From Stakelama saccharophila (GTDB taxonomy: Bacteria; Pseudomonadota; Alphaproteobacteria; Sphingomonadales; Sphingomonadaceae), in assembly GCF_032229225.1 (NCBI RefSeq), contig NZ_CP135076.1, positions 2,151,001-2,215,000 of the forward strand: 64,000 nucleotides of DNA, in the 5' to 3' direction. Under the pieces are notes generated by a model. It was given only the letters and a program-made list of their open reading frames with translations, did not search any database and was not told where the DNA came from. The position numbers and the translations under genes were made by a program. Numbering within the stretch: position 1 is the first letter of the stretch; each line of letters begins with the position of its first letter. This document shows positions 1-10,494 of this stretch, one piece after another.

Positions 1-527
1 TTGAGGAAATCGAGCGACTGGCTCGTCTCCGCACGGTCGTCGGCGAGATTTTCCTCGACGAAGATGTCGATCATCTTCTGGACGATCTGCTTCGACAATG
101 TGGCGCTCCGCGCATCGGAACCGCCGGCGACCGTCGCCGAGATGCGGAACAGATTGTCCTGCTGGGCCGTGACCTCGATCATGTCCTGCAGCGCCGCCAC
201 GCGCGCCGCCACGTCGGCGTCGCTCGACACCGTACGGGCCAGGTCGGTGCCGCGCACGACCTTTTCCAGGTTGACGGCGGAGGTCAGCGTTTGGCGCACC
301 CGATCAATGTCCTTCGCCTGCTCGATCCGGGCGGCGCCGGCCGCGGCGTTCGGCAGGATGGTGCGAAGCTGTACGAAGACGCGCGCGCTCGATTGATAGG
401 CGTTGGGGATCTGCGACACCACGAGCCAGCCCGCCAGGCAGATCGCCCAGGCGACCGCGAGCGCGATCCAGCGGCGGGTCCAGATGGCGTGCAGCGCCGC
501 CTTCAGCTCTTCGTACATCCCGCCCAT
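1..527 (-). CDS. Polysaccharide chain-length determinant (Wzz/GumC type), partial
   Basis: Only the N-terminal 175 codons are in the window; the gene continues past position 1. Residues about 20-38 form a hydrophobic membrane segment after a short basic cytoplasmic start (YEELKAALHAIWTRRW), followed by the periplasmic Wzz-type region (YQSSARVFVQL and a long helical stretch). This is the classic layout of the inner-membrane co-polymerase that sets exopolysaccharide chain length. It lies 2 bases downstream of the stop of the export lipoprotein gene, so the two are co-transcribed. The first ATG (527) is used; a second ATG at 518 is equally possible. Membership of the exosortase A version of the family is inferred from the neighbours. 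Confidence 0.85.
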   Translation of the reverse strand, partial: MGGMYEELKAALHAIWTRRWIALAVAWAICLAGWLVVSQIPNAYQSSARVFVQLRTILPNAAAGAARIEQAKDIDRVRQTLTSAVNLEKVVRGTDLARTVSSDADVAARVAALQDMIEVTAQQDNLFRISATVAGGSDARSATLSKQIVQKMIDIFVEENLADDRAETSQSLDFL

Positions 528-529
528 GA

Positions 530-1180
530 TCAGAACATGCTTTCCGGGATGATGATGACGTCACCCGGCCGCAGCTCGACATTGGCCGAGGTGTCGCCGT
601 CCTTCAGCAGGCTATCGATATGCAGGCCGTATTCGCGCTGCTTGCCGGTTTCGCGGTCGTAGCGCACGAGCCGTGCCTTGTTGCCCGCGGCGAAATCGTT
701 GAGCCCGCCCACCGCGATCATCGCGTCGAGCAGCGTCATGTTGGCGCGATAGGGAATCGCCGCCGGTTTCTCGGTGGCGCCGACGACGCGGATCTGTTGC
801 GAAAAGGTGCCGGAAAAGTCTTCCACGATGACCGAGACGATCGGGTCCTGGATATACTGGCTGAGCGCGATCTTCATGTCGTCGGCCAGCATTTCCGGCG
901 TCTTGCCGACAGCGGGCATATCGCTGACCAGCGGCGTCGTGATGCGGCCGTCGGGGCGGACCTGGACGGTCGCCGACAATTCGGGATTGCGCCAGACGAA
1001 GACGTTCAGCTTGTCGAGCGGGCCGATGACATATTCCTCGCCCGGTCCCTGATTCTCGGCGACGAAGCCGGCGGGGGGAAGCTGCGGCCGATCGGCGGCG
1101 GCGCATCCGGCAAGCAGGGCGCCGATCAGCGCCAACCCTGCGGAATTCCTGCCCAGACGAACGTTGCGCATCGCGGCCAA
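530..1180 (-). CDS. Polysaccharide export lipoprotein (Wza/Poly_export family, XrtA-associated)
   Basis: A 216-residue outer-membrane export protein. A lipoprotein signal ends in the lipobox LAGC with Cys26 as the lipidated residue. Residues about 48-135 hold the Poly_export domain (EEYVIGPLDKLNVFVWRNPELS, PDGRITTPLVSDMPAVGKT), and the rest forms an SLBB-like region (ANMTLLDAMIAVGGL, LRPGDVIIIPESMF). It should form the secretion pore that receives polymer from the chain-length protein encoded immediately downstream. ATG 1180 is taken as the start; ATG 1171 would also keep an intact lipoprotein signal. The size and missing C-terminal amphipathic helix match the short exporters of exosortase-A clusters. 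Confidence 0.88.
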   Translation of the reverse strand: MAAMRNVRLGRNSAGLALIGALLAGCAAADRPQLPPAGFVAENQGPGEEYVIGPLDKLNVFVWRNPELSATVQVRPDGRITTPLVSDMPAVGKTPEMLADDMKIALSQYIQDPIVSVIVEDFSGTFSQQIRVVGATEKPAAIPYRANMTLLDAMIAVGGLNDFAAGNKARLVRYDRETGKQREYGLHIDSLLKDGDTSANVELRPGDVIIIPESMF

Positions 1181-1274
1181 TCTCCCTCATCGTCCAGCCA
1201 TGCCCCGAACGGCACCGTCGCCGGCGGGCAGGCTGATTCAGGCTTGGCTATGCAGGGCGCAGGTTAAATTTGCG

Positions 1275-2513
1275 TTAGGTCTGAGCGGGAAGCGCCAGTA
1301 TCTCGGGCGGCTGCGGGTGGCCGAGAAACGCGGCGGGACTGGCGCTGAGGCCGTAGGCGCCGGCGCAGAAGATCGCGATGACGTCACCCACCTCGGCGCG
1401 CGGCAGGGCGACCCGGTCCGCCAGCCGGTCGAGCGGCGTGCAGAGGCAGCCGACGATGCTGACCGTTTCGTCCGGGGCGGCATTCATCCGCGCGGCGAGC
1501 GCGACCGGGTAGTTGCGGCGCACCACCGTGCCGAAATTGCCGCTGGCCGCGAGCTGGTGGTGCAAGCCGCCGTCAGTGACGAGAAACGTCTCCTCGCGGC
1601 TTCGTTTCCGGTCGACCACGCGCGTCAGGTACACGCCTGCCTGCCCCGCGATCCAGCGACCGAGTTCCAGCGCGAATTCCGTATCTTGCAGGATACTCCT
1701 CACATTACCTATCGCCTGTGCGAGGGCCGCGCCGATGCCGTGCGTGTCGACGGGGGTATCGCCGGGGAAATAGGGGATGCCGAACCCGCCGCCGAGATTG
1801 ACGAGCGGGGGAACCGCGCCCGATCGTTCCGTCAGATCGGCGGCGAGCGCGAGGGTGGCGGCCTGGCTTTCGACGATGGCGTCGGTATCCAGCGACTGCG
1901 ACCCCGCGAAGATATGGAAGCCGCGCCAATCCGCCCCGGCGTCGCGGACCCGGCGGACGAGCGCCGGCACGCGGTCCGCATCCACGCCGAAGGGCGAGGC
2001 GCGGCCGCCCATCTTCATGCCCGACCCGCGCAGTTCGAAATCCGGGTTGACGCGCACGGCGAGTCGCGGGCGCCGGTCGAGCCGGGCGGCGATGGCCAGG
2101 GCACGTTCCGCCTCCCCTTCCGATTCGAGGTTGATGGTGGCGCCGGCGGCGATCGCGGCTTCGAGTTCAACATCGCGCTTGCCCGGTCCGGCGAAACTGA
2201 TGCGCTCGGCCGGGACCCGGTCGAGCGCCATCGCCAATTCGCCCGCCGAGGCGACGTCCAGCCCGTCCACTGTCGGCGCGAGCGCATCAAGCAGATCGCC
2301 GAAGGGATTGGCCTTCACCGCATAATGGATGGCGACGCCCGGCGGCAGATCGGCGCGCAGCCGCGCCAGCCGGTCGGCGACGACGGTCATGTCGTAGACG
2401 AACAGCGGCGTCGTGCCGCCGGCGCGCTCGATCCAGTGCGCATGGTCGAATCCCGCCAGCGTCAGCCGCGGCGCGGCGGCGTAATCGGGCGGAAGGGGGC
2501 CAGCCGGCTTCAT
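1275..2513 (-). CDS. PLP-dependent decarboxylase, exosortase A system-associated
   Basis: A 412-residue fold-type III (DAP/ornithine decarboxylase-like) enzyme. The PLP lysine is Lys67 in HYAVKANP. The alanine-racemase-like barrel follows, with SFAGPGKRDVE, NLESEGE and RVNPDFELRGSGMKMGG, then the glycine-rich phosphate loop LGGGFGIPY. The C-terminal beta domain has GCLCTPLDRLAD, which supplies the second-subunit cysteine and aspartate typical of the family. The ATG at 2513 overlaps the ligase stop (ATGA), so translation is coupled. The family is found beside acyl-CoA ligases and carrier proteins in exosortase A clusters; its natural substrate is not known to me, and an amino acid or aminoacyl compound is an inference from fold. 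Confidence 0.9.
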   Translation of the reverse strand: MKPAGPLPPDYAAAPRLTLAGFDHAHWIERAGGTTPLFVYDMTVVADRLARLRADLPPGVAIHYAVKANPFGDLLDALAPTVDGLDVASAGELAMALDRVPAERISFAGPGKRDVELEAAIAAGATINLESEGEAERALAIAARLDRRPRLAVRVNPDFELRGSGMKMGGRASPFGVDADRVPALVRRVRDAGADWRGFHIFAGSQSLDTDAIVESQAATLALAADLTERSGAVPPLVNLGGGFGIPYFPGDTPVDTHGIGAALAQAIGNVRSILQDTEFALELGRWIAGQAGVYLTRVVDRKRSREETFLVTDGGLHHQLAASGNFGTVVRRNYPVALAARMNAAPDETVSIVGCLCTPLDRLADRVALPRAEVGDVIAIFCAGAYGLSASPAAFLGHPQPPEILALPAQT

Positions 2514-4018
2514 GGCGTCACCTCCGCCTTGAGCCGCGCCCGGTCGAGCTTTCCATTGGCGTTGCGCGGCAGGGCGTCCAACCAGACATAGCGTGCCGGC
2601 TGCATGAAGCTTGGCAGCTCCGTACGCAAGCGTTGGCGCAATACGGCCTCGACCTGCCCGGTATCGCCGTCCGCCCTCGCCACGACCACGATGGCCTGGC
2701 CGAGCCGGTCGTCGGGAATGCCGAAGGCGGCGGCTTCCAGCACGTCGCCGCCGGCGAGCACCGCCTCTTCGATCTCGGTCGGGCTGATGCGGGTTCCCGC
2801 GCTCTTGATCATCTCGTCCGCGCGGCCGACGAAGCGGAGCAGCCCGTCCGCCCCTGCGACGACCGTGTCGCCGGACCAGACCGCCATGCCGCCGCTTTCG
2901 GCATGATCGGGCGCGGGGCGGAAGCGTTCCGCGGTGCGTTGCGGGTCGCGCCAATAGCCTTGCGCGACGAGCGGACCGGCATGGACGAGTTCGCCCGCCT
3001 CCCCGGCCGCCGCGCGGCTGCCGTCGGGGCGCAGCACCATGACCTCCGCGAAAGGCACTGCGCGGCCCATGGCGTCGGGATGGTCGTCGACGAGCTCGGG
3101 CGCGAGATAGGTCGAGCGGAAGGCCTCCGTCAGGCCGTACATCGGGTAGAGCGCGGCATTGGGGAAGCGGCCGCGCAAGGCACGCACCAGGCGCGGCGTC
3201 AGCGCGCCGCCCGAATTGGTGAGCCGTTTCAGCGTGGCAGCGACCGGTATCGGCCAGTCCACTTCCAGCAACTGCACCCAGAGCGGCGGCACCCCGGCGA
3301 GCGTGGTGATGGCGTGCCGTTCCACCGCCCGCACCACGTCGCGCGGCAACAGATAGTCGAACGGCACCACGCGGCCACCCGCGGCCCAGGTCGAGAAAAG
3401 CTGGTTCTGGCCATAATCGAAGCTGAACGGCAGCAGGCCGAGCACCCGGTCTTCGGGCGTCAGCCGCAGATAATGCGCCACCGAAATCGCGCCGAGCCAG
3501 AGATTGGCATGGCTGAGCATCACCCCCTTGGGCCTGCCGGTGGAGCCGGAGGTATAGAGGATGGCGGCGAGATCGCCCGTATCGGCGCGCGAGGGCGGCA
3601 TGACGTCGTCGGCGTCCAGCGCGTCTTCCGCCACCGCCCGGCATCCATCCGGCACATCCCCCGCCTCCAGCGATTGCAGGCGTGGCGGCTGCGACACCAG
3701 GAGCGCCGCGCCGCTATGGGCAAGGATATGCGCGAGCTGTGCCCGCTTCAGCACGGGATTGACGGGAACATGGATCAGGCCGGCGCGCGCGGCGGCCAGC
3801 GGCAGCAGGCTCGCCAGGCGGGTCTTGGGCAGCCAGCTCGCCACCCGGTCGCCGGGGGCAAGCCCCGTGCGGCGCAGCGCCAGCGCGATCCGCCCGACCG
3901 CCCCTTCGAGCCCGGCGAAGTCGAGCGCGCCTGCGCGATCGGCAAGCGCGACCGCGTCGGATCGGCCGCGCGCCGGCAGATGGTCGATCGGCCGGGGATC
4001 GGGATCGGGTGCTGTCAT
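2510..4018 (-). CDS. Acyl-CoA ligase (AMP-forming), exosortase A system-associated
   Basis: A 502-residue adenylate-forming enzyme of the ANL superfamily. The P-loop-like signature ILYTSGSTGRPKGVML lies at about residues 152-168, then YGLTEAFRSTY (A5 motif), a WSGDTVV segment, and the C-terminal catalytic lysine in NGKLDR near residue 492. The start at ATG 4018 is chosen because an in-frame extension to 4114 is not protein-like. It is divergent from the acyl carrier protein gene, with about 110 bases between them, and its stop overlaps the decarboxylase start. With those partners it probably activates an acid or amino acid and loads it on the carrier protein. The substrate is unknown. Confidence 0.9.
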   Translation of the reverse strand: MTAPDPDPRPIDHLPARGRSDAVALADRAGALDFAGLEGAVGRIALALRRTGLAPGDRVASWLPKTRLASLLPLAAARAGLIHVPVNPVLKRAQLAHILAHSGAALLVSQPPRLQSLEAGDVPDGCRAVAEDALDADDVMPPSRADTGDLAAILYTSGSTGRPKGVMLSHANLWLGAISVAHYLRLTPEDRVLGLLPFSFDYGQNQLFSTWAAGGRVVPFDYLLPRDVVRAVERHAITTLAGVPPLWVQLLEVDWPIPVAATLKRLTNSGGALTPRLVRALRGRFPNAALYPMYGLTEAFRSTYLAPELVDDHPDAMGRAVPFAEVMVLRPDGSRAAAGEAGELVHAGPLVAQGYWRDPQRTAERFRPAPDHAESGGMAVWSGDTVVAGADGLLRFVGRADEMIKSAGTRISPTEIEEAVLAGGDVLEAAAFGIPDDRLGQAIVVVARADGDTGQVEAVLRQRLRTELPSFMQPARYVWLDALPRNANGKLDRARLKAEVTP

Positions 4019-4131
4019 GGCGTCCTTGATAGTACCGATCCGGCGCCCCACAAGCCCCGGCCACTTGGCAGCGCGGGGCGGCACCTGTAACGCAGCCTGC
4101 GCGAACACGGGCAACGATATGGGGGTCGCGA

Positions 4132-4404
4132 GTGCAGCCGGAAGGTGTAGCGCAGATTGAGGACACGGTTCGGGCGACGCTGCGCGACGTGCTGGGACTG
4201 ACGGCCGAACGCGTCGCGGCGTTCGATGCCACCACGCCGTTGTTCGGCGCGCTGCCCGAGCTGGATTCCATGGCGGTGGCAGGGTTGCTGACCGAATTGG
4301 AGGACCGCCTCGGCATCCTGATCGAGGACGACGATGTCGACGCCGACATGCTGGAGACGTTCGGCGCGCTCACCCGCTTCGCGAGCGACAAGGCGCTGCA
4401 GTGA
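4132..4404 (+). CDS. Acyl carrier protein, XrtA-cluster type
   Basis: A 90-residue acidic helical protein of the phosphopantetheine-carrier family. The attachment serine is Ser46 in ELDSMAV, preceded by the usual loop (TPLFGALP), and the acidic helix II/III follows (LEDRLGILIEDDDVDADML). The GTG at 4132 is used because no in-frame ATG precedes it. Its stop overlaps the next GTG (GTGA at 4401-4404). It heads a three-gene plus-strand operon with the two hydrolases and is divergent from the ligase likely to load it. A dedicated carrier in an exopolysaccharide/exosortase locus points to an acyl or aminoacyl modification rather than fatty acid synthesis; that is inference. Confidence 0.88.
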   Translation: MQPEGVAQIEDTVRATLRDVLGLTAERVAAFDATTPLFGALPELDSMAVAGLLTELEDRLGILIEDDDVDADMLETFGALTRFASDKALQ

Positions 4405-5075
4405 TCGCCGCCTATGACTGGGCCGGCGGGCGGGAAGCGGTGTTGCGCTTCGGCCCCGCCGACGGCCCGGTCGTAATCGCGGCCCTGCCGCCGCTGGAGG
4501 AAGCGAACCGTACCCGCGCCCTGGTCGTGACGATGCTTCGGATGCTGGCGGAACGGGGCGTAGGCGGGTGCCTGCCCGATCTTCCCGGCCAGGGCGAAAG
4601 CGAGATCGCACTTGAAGAAACGACCCTAAGCGACTGGCGAAACGCATTTTTCAGCGCTGCTTCCACCATCGCCGCCGACCGCGTTTTCGGGATCGGGATT
4701 CGCGCGGGCGCGCTGATCGACGCGACCGCGACACTGTGCGGACGGTGGCGACTGGCGCCCCAGAGCGGCGCCCGGCTGGTGCGCGAGCTGGAGCGGACGG
4801 CGGCGCTTGCCGCACGCGAGGACGGCGTACCGCCGCCCGCCGGCCTGTATGCCGGCAACCGATTGAACGACACCATGCTGGCGGAACTCGCCGCCGCCCG
4901 GATCGCGGACGGCGGATACCTTCGCACCGTGCGGCTGGCGGGCGATCCGGCGCCCGCCGACGCCGTCTTCGATGCGCCGCCGCCCTGGCGCCGCGCCGAA
5001 CCGGACGGGGCGCCGGCGCTGGCGGAAATGCTCGCCGAGGATATTGCGCACTGGATCGGCCGATGCGCCGGCTGA
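4401..5075 (+). CDS. Alpha/beta-hydrolase-like protein, XrtA cluster, degenerate nucleophile elbow
   Basis: A 224-residue protein whose N-terminal half follows the alpha/beta hydrolase pattern: a hydrophobic strand (PVVIAALPP), then the LPDLPGQGES motif that normally precedes the nucleophile strand. Where GxSxG is expected the sequence is G99-I-R-A-G103, so Arg101 stands in the place of the catalytic Ser. No convincing catalytic His is visible near the end. It overlaps the carrier protein gene upstream and the hydrolase 1 gene downstream (13 bases). The position matches that of exosortase-A-associated hydrolase 2, but the active-site loss suggests a non-catalytic partner or a decayed enzyme. 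Homology to hydrolase 2 itself is uncertain. Confidence 0.75.
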   Translation: MIAAYDWAGGREAVLRFGPADGPVVIAALPPLEEANRTRALVVTMLRMLAERGVGGCLPDLPGQGESEIALEETTLSDWRNAFFSAASTIAADRVFGIGIRAGALIDATATLCGRWRLAPQSGARLVRELERTAALAAREDGVPPPAGLYAGNRLNDTMLAELAAARIADGGYLRTVRLAGDPAPADAVFDAPPPWRRAEPDGAPALAEMLAEDIAHWIGRCAG

Positions 5076-5869
5076 TCCCCTTCGATTGCGCCGGCGAAAC
5101 GCTGTTCGGAACGCTCGACGAGGGTATGTGCGAGGTGGGATTGCTGATCGTATCCGGCGGCAACGAAATCCGCATGGGCGCGCACCGCGGCATGGCGACG
5201 CTGGCGCAGCGCCTTTCCCATGCGGGATTTCCCTGTTTCCGGTTCGACCGGCGCGGGGTCGGCGATTCGTCGGGCGAAAATCGCGGCTTTGAACATTCGC
5301 GCGAGGATATCGCTGCGGCGTTGCGCGAGTTCCGGCGGCAAGCACCGCGGCTTCGCCGGATCGTCGCGTTCGGCAATTGCGACGCGGCCACGGCGCTCGC
5401 CCTGTTCCACGGTGATCTGGGCATCGACGCGCTGGTGCTCGCCAACCCCTGGATCGTGGAGACCGGCGACGACGCCCTGCCCCCGCCGGCCGCCATTCGC
5501 GCCCGCTATCTCGAACGGCTGCGCGATCCCGGCGCCTGGCTGCGGCTGCTGCGTGGCGGCGTGGATCTGCGCAAGGCCTGGCGCGGTATCCGGCGGCTGA
5601 CGGCGGAACGCGGCGCGGGCGATGCCCTTGGCACACGCTTTGCGGACGCGCTGGCGACGAGCGCGGCGCCGGTCACCATCCTGCTGGCGGAGCGCGACAA
5701 TACCGCCCGCGCATTTTCCGCCGCGTGGGGCCGCCTGGCCGATCGCGGGTTGCGCGCGCGGATCGCCCTGCGCCGGTTGCCCAGCGCCAGCCACAGCTTC
5801 GCGCCGCCCGCCGACAAGGCATGGCTGGAGCAGCAGATCATCGCGGCGCTCGAAAGCGCGGCGCGCTGA
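5063..5869 (+). CDS. Exosortase A system-associated hydrolase 1 (alpha/beta hydrolase)
   Basis: A 268-residue alpha/beta hydrolase. Strand and loop motifs are VSGGNEIRMGAHRG, FRFDRRGVGDSSGEN (the usual DxRGxGxS segment) and the nucleophile elbow G104-N-C-D-A, where Cys106 replaces the usual Ser. A later acid and the histidine SASHSFAPP near the C-terminus complete a plausible triad. The ATG at 5063 overlaps the preceding gene by 13 bases. A Cys nucleophile resembles dienelactone hydrolases, and I recall it as a trait of this exosortase-associated family. It could release a thioester from the carrier protein encoded two genes upstream; that role is inference. Confidence 0.85.
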   Translation: MRRLIPFDCAGETLFGTLDEGMCEVGLLIVSGGNEIRMGAHRGMATLAQRLSHAGFPCFRFDRRGVGDSSGENRGFEHSREDIAAALREFRRQAPRLRRIVAFGNCDAATALALFHGDLGIDALVLANPWIVETGDDALPPPAAIRARYLERLRDPGAWLRLLRGGVDLRKAWRGIRRLTAERGAGDALGTRFADALATSAAPVTILLAERDNTARAFSAAWGRLADRGLRARIALRRLPSASHSFAPPADKAWLEQQIIAALESAAR

Positions 5870-5872
5870 GCG

Positions 5873-6196
5873 TCAGCCGGGTTCGACCGCGACCAGCGTT
5901 TCGCCCGCATATCGTTCCGCCTCCGGCTCGAACAGCGGATTGATGTCGAAACCGGTCTGCGTCAGGTTCAGGTCGCCCAGCCCGTCCAGCTTGAACGTGC
6001 CCAGCTTCGTCTCGCGCGGCGGCGCGCCGTTGCGCGTGATGGTAATGGCGTCGACATACATCTCCCCATGCCGGGTATAGATGATGTGGGGCGCGAGGAT
6101 CAGCTCGCCACGGTTATAGGTCGCCGATACGCATTGCCGCCGCACGATCGCGGCGAAGATCGTCGGCGCCGGTCCGCTCGGCGCGGCTTCGGTCAT
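5873..6196 (-). CDS. Conserved hypothetical protein, WYL-like beta fold
   Basis: A 107-residue protein with no signal peptide or membrane segment. The pattern (RRQCVSATYNRGELILAPH, HGEMYVDAITI, LGTFKLDGL) resembles the beta-rich core of WYL-type ligand-binding domains without a DNA-binding domain. The ATG at 6196 is preceded by GGAG at good spacing; upstream in-frame codons including ATG 6214 lack this. The gene is convergent with hydrolase 1 (3-base gap) and 87 bases downstream of nothing else on its strand, so it is probably monocistronic. I do not know its function. Confidence 0.65.
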   Translation of the reverse strand: MTEAAPSGPAPTIFAAIVRRQCVSATYNRGELILAPHIIYTRHGEMYVDAITITRNGAPPRETKLGTFKLDGLGDLNLTQTGFDINPLFEPEAERYAGETLVAVEPG

Positions 6197-6282
6197 GGTT
6201 TCGCTCCGGTACATGCCGCGAAATATAAGACGAATGCTGCACCGCAACAAGGACTTTCCCGGCGGGAAAGCAGGCGCGGCGA

Positions 6283-8007
<1,725 letters not shown>

Positions 8008-8147
8008 CCAAACCCTCCAATTTCCTGCCACCGGCGCGACTGTGGCAGACGTATCCCCGGTACGCCAGTGCTCCCGGACATAAAATTGCGGGAACGCCGG
8101 ACATTTTTGCCGCGTTGGGGCTGCGAATCCGCAATCAGGAGAACGCC

Positions 8148-8972
8148 ATGCCCCGCTGCACCACGAAGGACGGAGTCGAACTCCATTACAAGCAATGGGG
8201 CGCGACCGGGCGTCCGGTCGTCCTGATCCACGGTTGGCCGCTGTCTTCCGATAGCTGGGACCCGATCGCCCTGGCGCTGGCGGAAGCCGGACACAAGGTG
8301 GTTGCCTATGACCGCCGCGGTTTCGGCCGGTCCGACCAGCCGTGGGAGGGCTATGACTATGACACCATGGCCGACGACCTGCGCGACGTGATGCAGGCGG
8401 CCGGCATCCAGGCCCACGCCGCGATCGTCGGATTCTCCATGGGCGGCGGCGAAGTCGCGCGCTATATGTCGCGACACCGGGGCCGGGGCGTCGAAAAGGC
8501 GGTGCTGATAAGTTCCGTCGTCCCCTACATGCTGAAGACCGACGACAATCCGGACGGCGTGTCCGAAGACCAGCTTGCCGAGATCGCGGGAAATCTGCGC
8601 AAGGACCGGCCGGCCTTCTTCAAGACCTTCTTCAAGGATTTCTTCGGCGTCGGCATGGTGCAGAGCCCCGTCAGCGACGCGACGCTCGACTGGGCGTGGC
8701 GGCTGGCGATGCAGGCCGGCCTGCGCGCTACGCTGGAATGCGCCAAGGCGTTCGGCTTCACCGACTTCCGGCCCGACCTCGCAGCGTTCGACGTGCCGAC
8801 GCTCGTCATCCACGGCACCGGCGACAAGACCGTGCCGATCGACACCGCCGGCCGCGCCGCGGCGAAGGGCATCCGGGATGCGAAGCTGATCGAATATGAC
8901 GGCGCGCCGCATGGCCTGTTCAAGAGCCATCAGGACCGGCTGATCGAGGATCTGAAGGCGTTTATCGGGTAA
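8148..8972 (+). CDS. Alpha/beta hydrolase, cofactor-free haloperoxidase/esterase type
   Basis: A 274-residue cytoplasmic enzyme. Motifs in order: oxyanion hole VLIHGWPLSSDSWD, YDRRGFGRSDQP, nucleophile Ser97 in GFSMGGG, acid loop VIHGTGDKTVP, and the histidine in DGAPHGLF near the C-terminus. This is the standard chloroperoxidase-type arrangement, with the extra Gly after the elbow. AGGAG lies seven bases upstream of the ATG at 8148. In vivo such proteins are mostly esterases or perhydrolases; the substrate is unknown. Monocistronic. Confidence 0.88.
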   Translation: MPRCTTKDGVELHYKQWGATGRPVVLIHGWPLSSDSWDPIALALAEAGHKVVAYDRRGFGRSDQPWEGYDYDTMADDLRDVMQAAGIQAHAAIVGFSMGGGEVARYMSRHRGRGVEKAVLISSVVPYMLKTDDNPDGVSEDQLAEIAGNLRKDRPAFFKTFFKDFFGVGMVQSPVSDATLDWAWRLAMQAGLRATLECAKAFGFTDFRPDLAAFDVPTLVIHGTGDKTVPIDTAGRAAAKGIRDAKLIEYDGAPHGLFKSHQDRLIEDLKAFIG

Positions 8973-9051
8973 GGCGGGTGCGCGGGGGCGCCAACGGGGT
9001 CGGCGCTCCCTTCCGCTTGCCTGAGGGCGGAAAGGGCTGCGTCGAAGGACG

Positions 9052-9072
9052 GTGCTTCGACAAGCTCAGCAC
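9052..9072. repeat. Short hairpin repeat of the GTGCT...AGCAC type
   Basis: Arms GTGCT and AGCAC flank the core TCGACAAGCTC in the spacer between the hydrolase and the MFS gene. The sequence, followed by AAACGG, resembles a short intergenic repeat I recall as common in sphingomonad genomes. One copy is seen in this window. It may act at the mRNA level. Confidence 0.45.
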
Positions 9073-9171
9073 AAACGGGGGGTGCGGAAACCAGTTGGCA
9101 AGGTTCCGCTTTCGCCCCCGCAGCAAAGCTACGTTGCGCTTTGGCCGCGAACCTGACTAGAGCAATGGGCC

Positions 9172-10494
9172 ATGGCCGCCCATCCCTTCACCATCCACAA
9201 TTTCCGCGCCTATTTCCTGGCGCGGCTGGCGACGACGCTGGCGCAGATGGCGATGGTGATCGTCATCGGCTGGCAGGTGTACGACCTTGCCCGCGAGACG
9301 ATGGGGGTGAAGGCGGCCGCCTTCCAGCTCGGCCTGATCGGCGTCGCGCAGTTCCTGCCGCTGCTGGTGCTGACGCTGTTCGCCGGCTGGGTCGCGGACC
9401 GGATCGACCGGCGTTGGATCGCCCGCGCCTCGGTGGGACTGGAGGCGATATGTGCGGTGACGCTCGCCTGGACGACCTATCACGGTACGGTGACACTGGG
9501 CATCCTGTTCGCGGTTGCGGCCCTGCTGGGCGTGGCGCGCGCCTTTGCCAGTCCCGCGCTTCAGGCGCTTTCACCCAATCTGGTGCCGCCGGCGGTGCTT
9601 CCCACCGCCATCGCGATGAGTTCGATCGCGTGGCAGAGCGGATCGGTGATCGGGCCGGCGATGGGCGGCTATCTCTATGCCGCGGCGCAGTGGCTGCCTT
9701 ACGCGGTGTCGGCCGGCCTGTTCGGCTTCGCGTTCGTCATGCTGTTACTCATCACGCCGGTCAGGCGGTCGCGGATCGCGCGGCGCAACCCCTGGGCACA
9801 GATGATCGACGGCCTGGCCTATGTCCGCCGCAACAAGCTGGTGCTGGGCGCGATCTCGCTCGACCTGTTCGCGGTGCTTTTGGGCGGGGCGACGGCGATG
9901 CTGCCGGTCTATGCCCGCGACATCCTGCATATCGGCGCCGACGGGCTCGGCCATCTGCGCGCCGCGCCGGCGCTTGGGGCGGTCGCGACGGCGCTCGTCT
10001 TCTCGTGGAAGCCGCTTCGGACCAATGTCGGGGTGAAGATGCTGTTCGGCGTGGCCACCTTCGGCGTGGCGACCGTCGTCTTCGGGCTGTCGGCGGCGCT
10101 CACCACGCCGATCTTCGGCGCGAATGCGGTGGGCAGCGATTTCGCGCCGGCCGCGCTCGTCTCGCTTGCCGCGCTGTTCGTCCTGGGCGCGGCCGACATG
10201 GTGTCGGTCTATGTCCGCCAGACGCTGATCCAGCTTTATACCCCCGACGACATGCGGGGACGCGTCGGCGCGGTGTCGACGCTGTTCGTTTCCGGATCGA
10301 ACGAGATGGGCGAGGCCGAGTCCGGTTTCCTCGCCGCGCTGGTCGGGCCGGTCACGGCGGTTGTCGCGGGCGGAATCGGGGCCATATTGATCACCGCGGC
10401 CTGGGCACGGCTGTTCCCGCAGCTTCGCCACGCCCGCACGTTCGACCCGCCGGAAACACTGGAATTCACCGAACCCGAGGAGAAGGCAGCATGA
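9172..10494 (+). CDS. MFS transporter, MFS_3 (enterobactin exporter-like) family
   Basis: A 440-residue inner-membrane protein with about 12 hydrophobic segments, starting [31 protein letters not shown]. The first cytoplasmic loop carries the MFS signature [11 protein letters not shown], and the second half has [23 protein letters not shown], typical of EntS-like drug or siderophore exporters. The ATG at 9172 is the first in-frame start. Its stop overlaps the cysK start (ATGA), so the two are translationally coupled. The substrate is unknown; pairing with cysteine synthase could mean export of a sulfur metabolite but may be coincidental. Confidence 0.88.
   Translation: MAAHPFTIHNFRAYFLARLATTLAQMAMVIVIGWQVYDLARETMGVKAAAFQLGLIGVAQFLPLLVLTLFAGWVADRIDRRWIARASVGLEAICAVTLAWTTYHGTVTLGILFAVAALLGVARAFASPALQALSPNLVPPAVLPTAIAMSSIAWQSGSVIGPAMGGYLYAAAQWLPYAVSAGLFGFAFVMLLLITPVRRSRIARRNPWAQMIDGLAYVRRNKLVLGAISLDLFAVLLGGATAMLPVYARDILHIGADGLGHLRAAPALGAVATALVFSWKPLRTNVGVKMLFGVATFGVATVVFGLSAALTTPIFGANAVGSDFAPAALVSLAALFVLGAADMVSVYVRQTLIQLYTPDDMRGRVGAVSTLFVSGSNEMGEAESGFLAALVGPVTAVVAGGIGAILITAAWARLFPQLRHARTFDPPETLEFTEPEEKAA

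Noticed and set aside
1164..4090. Long plus-strand open frames (475 and 485 codons) opposite the decarboxylase and ligase
   Set aside because: They are rich in Arg, Gly and His with no motifs, a pattern typical of the antisense of GC-rich genes. The minus-strand frames carry clear family motifs.
8973..9040. Possible terminator after the haloperoxidase-type gene
   Set aside because: A partial GGGCGCC/GGCGCTCC pairing exists but no T-run follows and the stem is imperfect.
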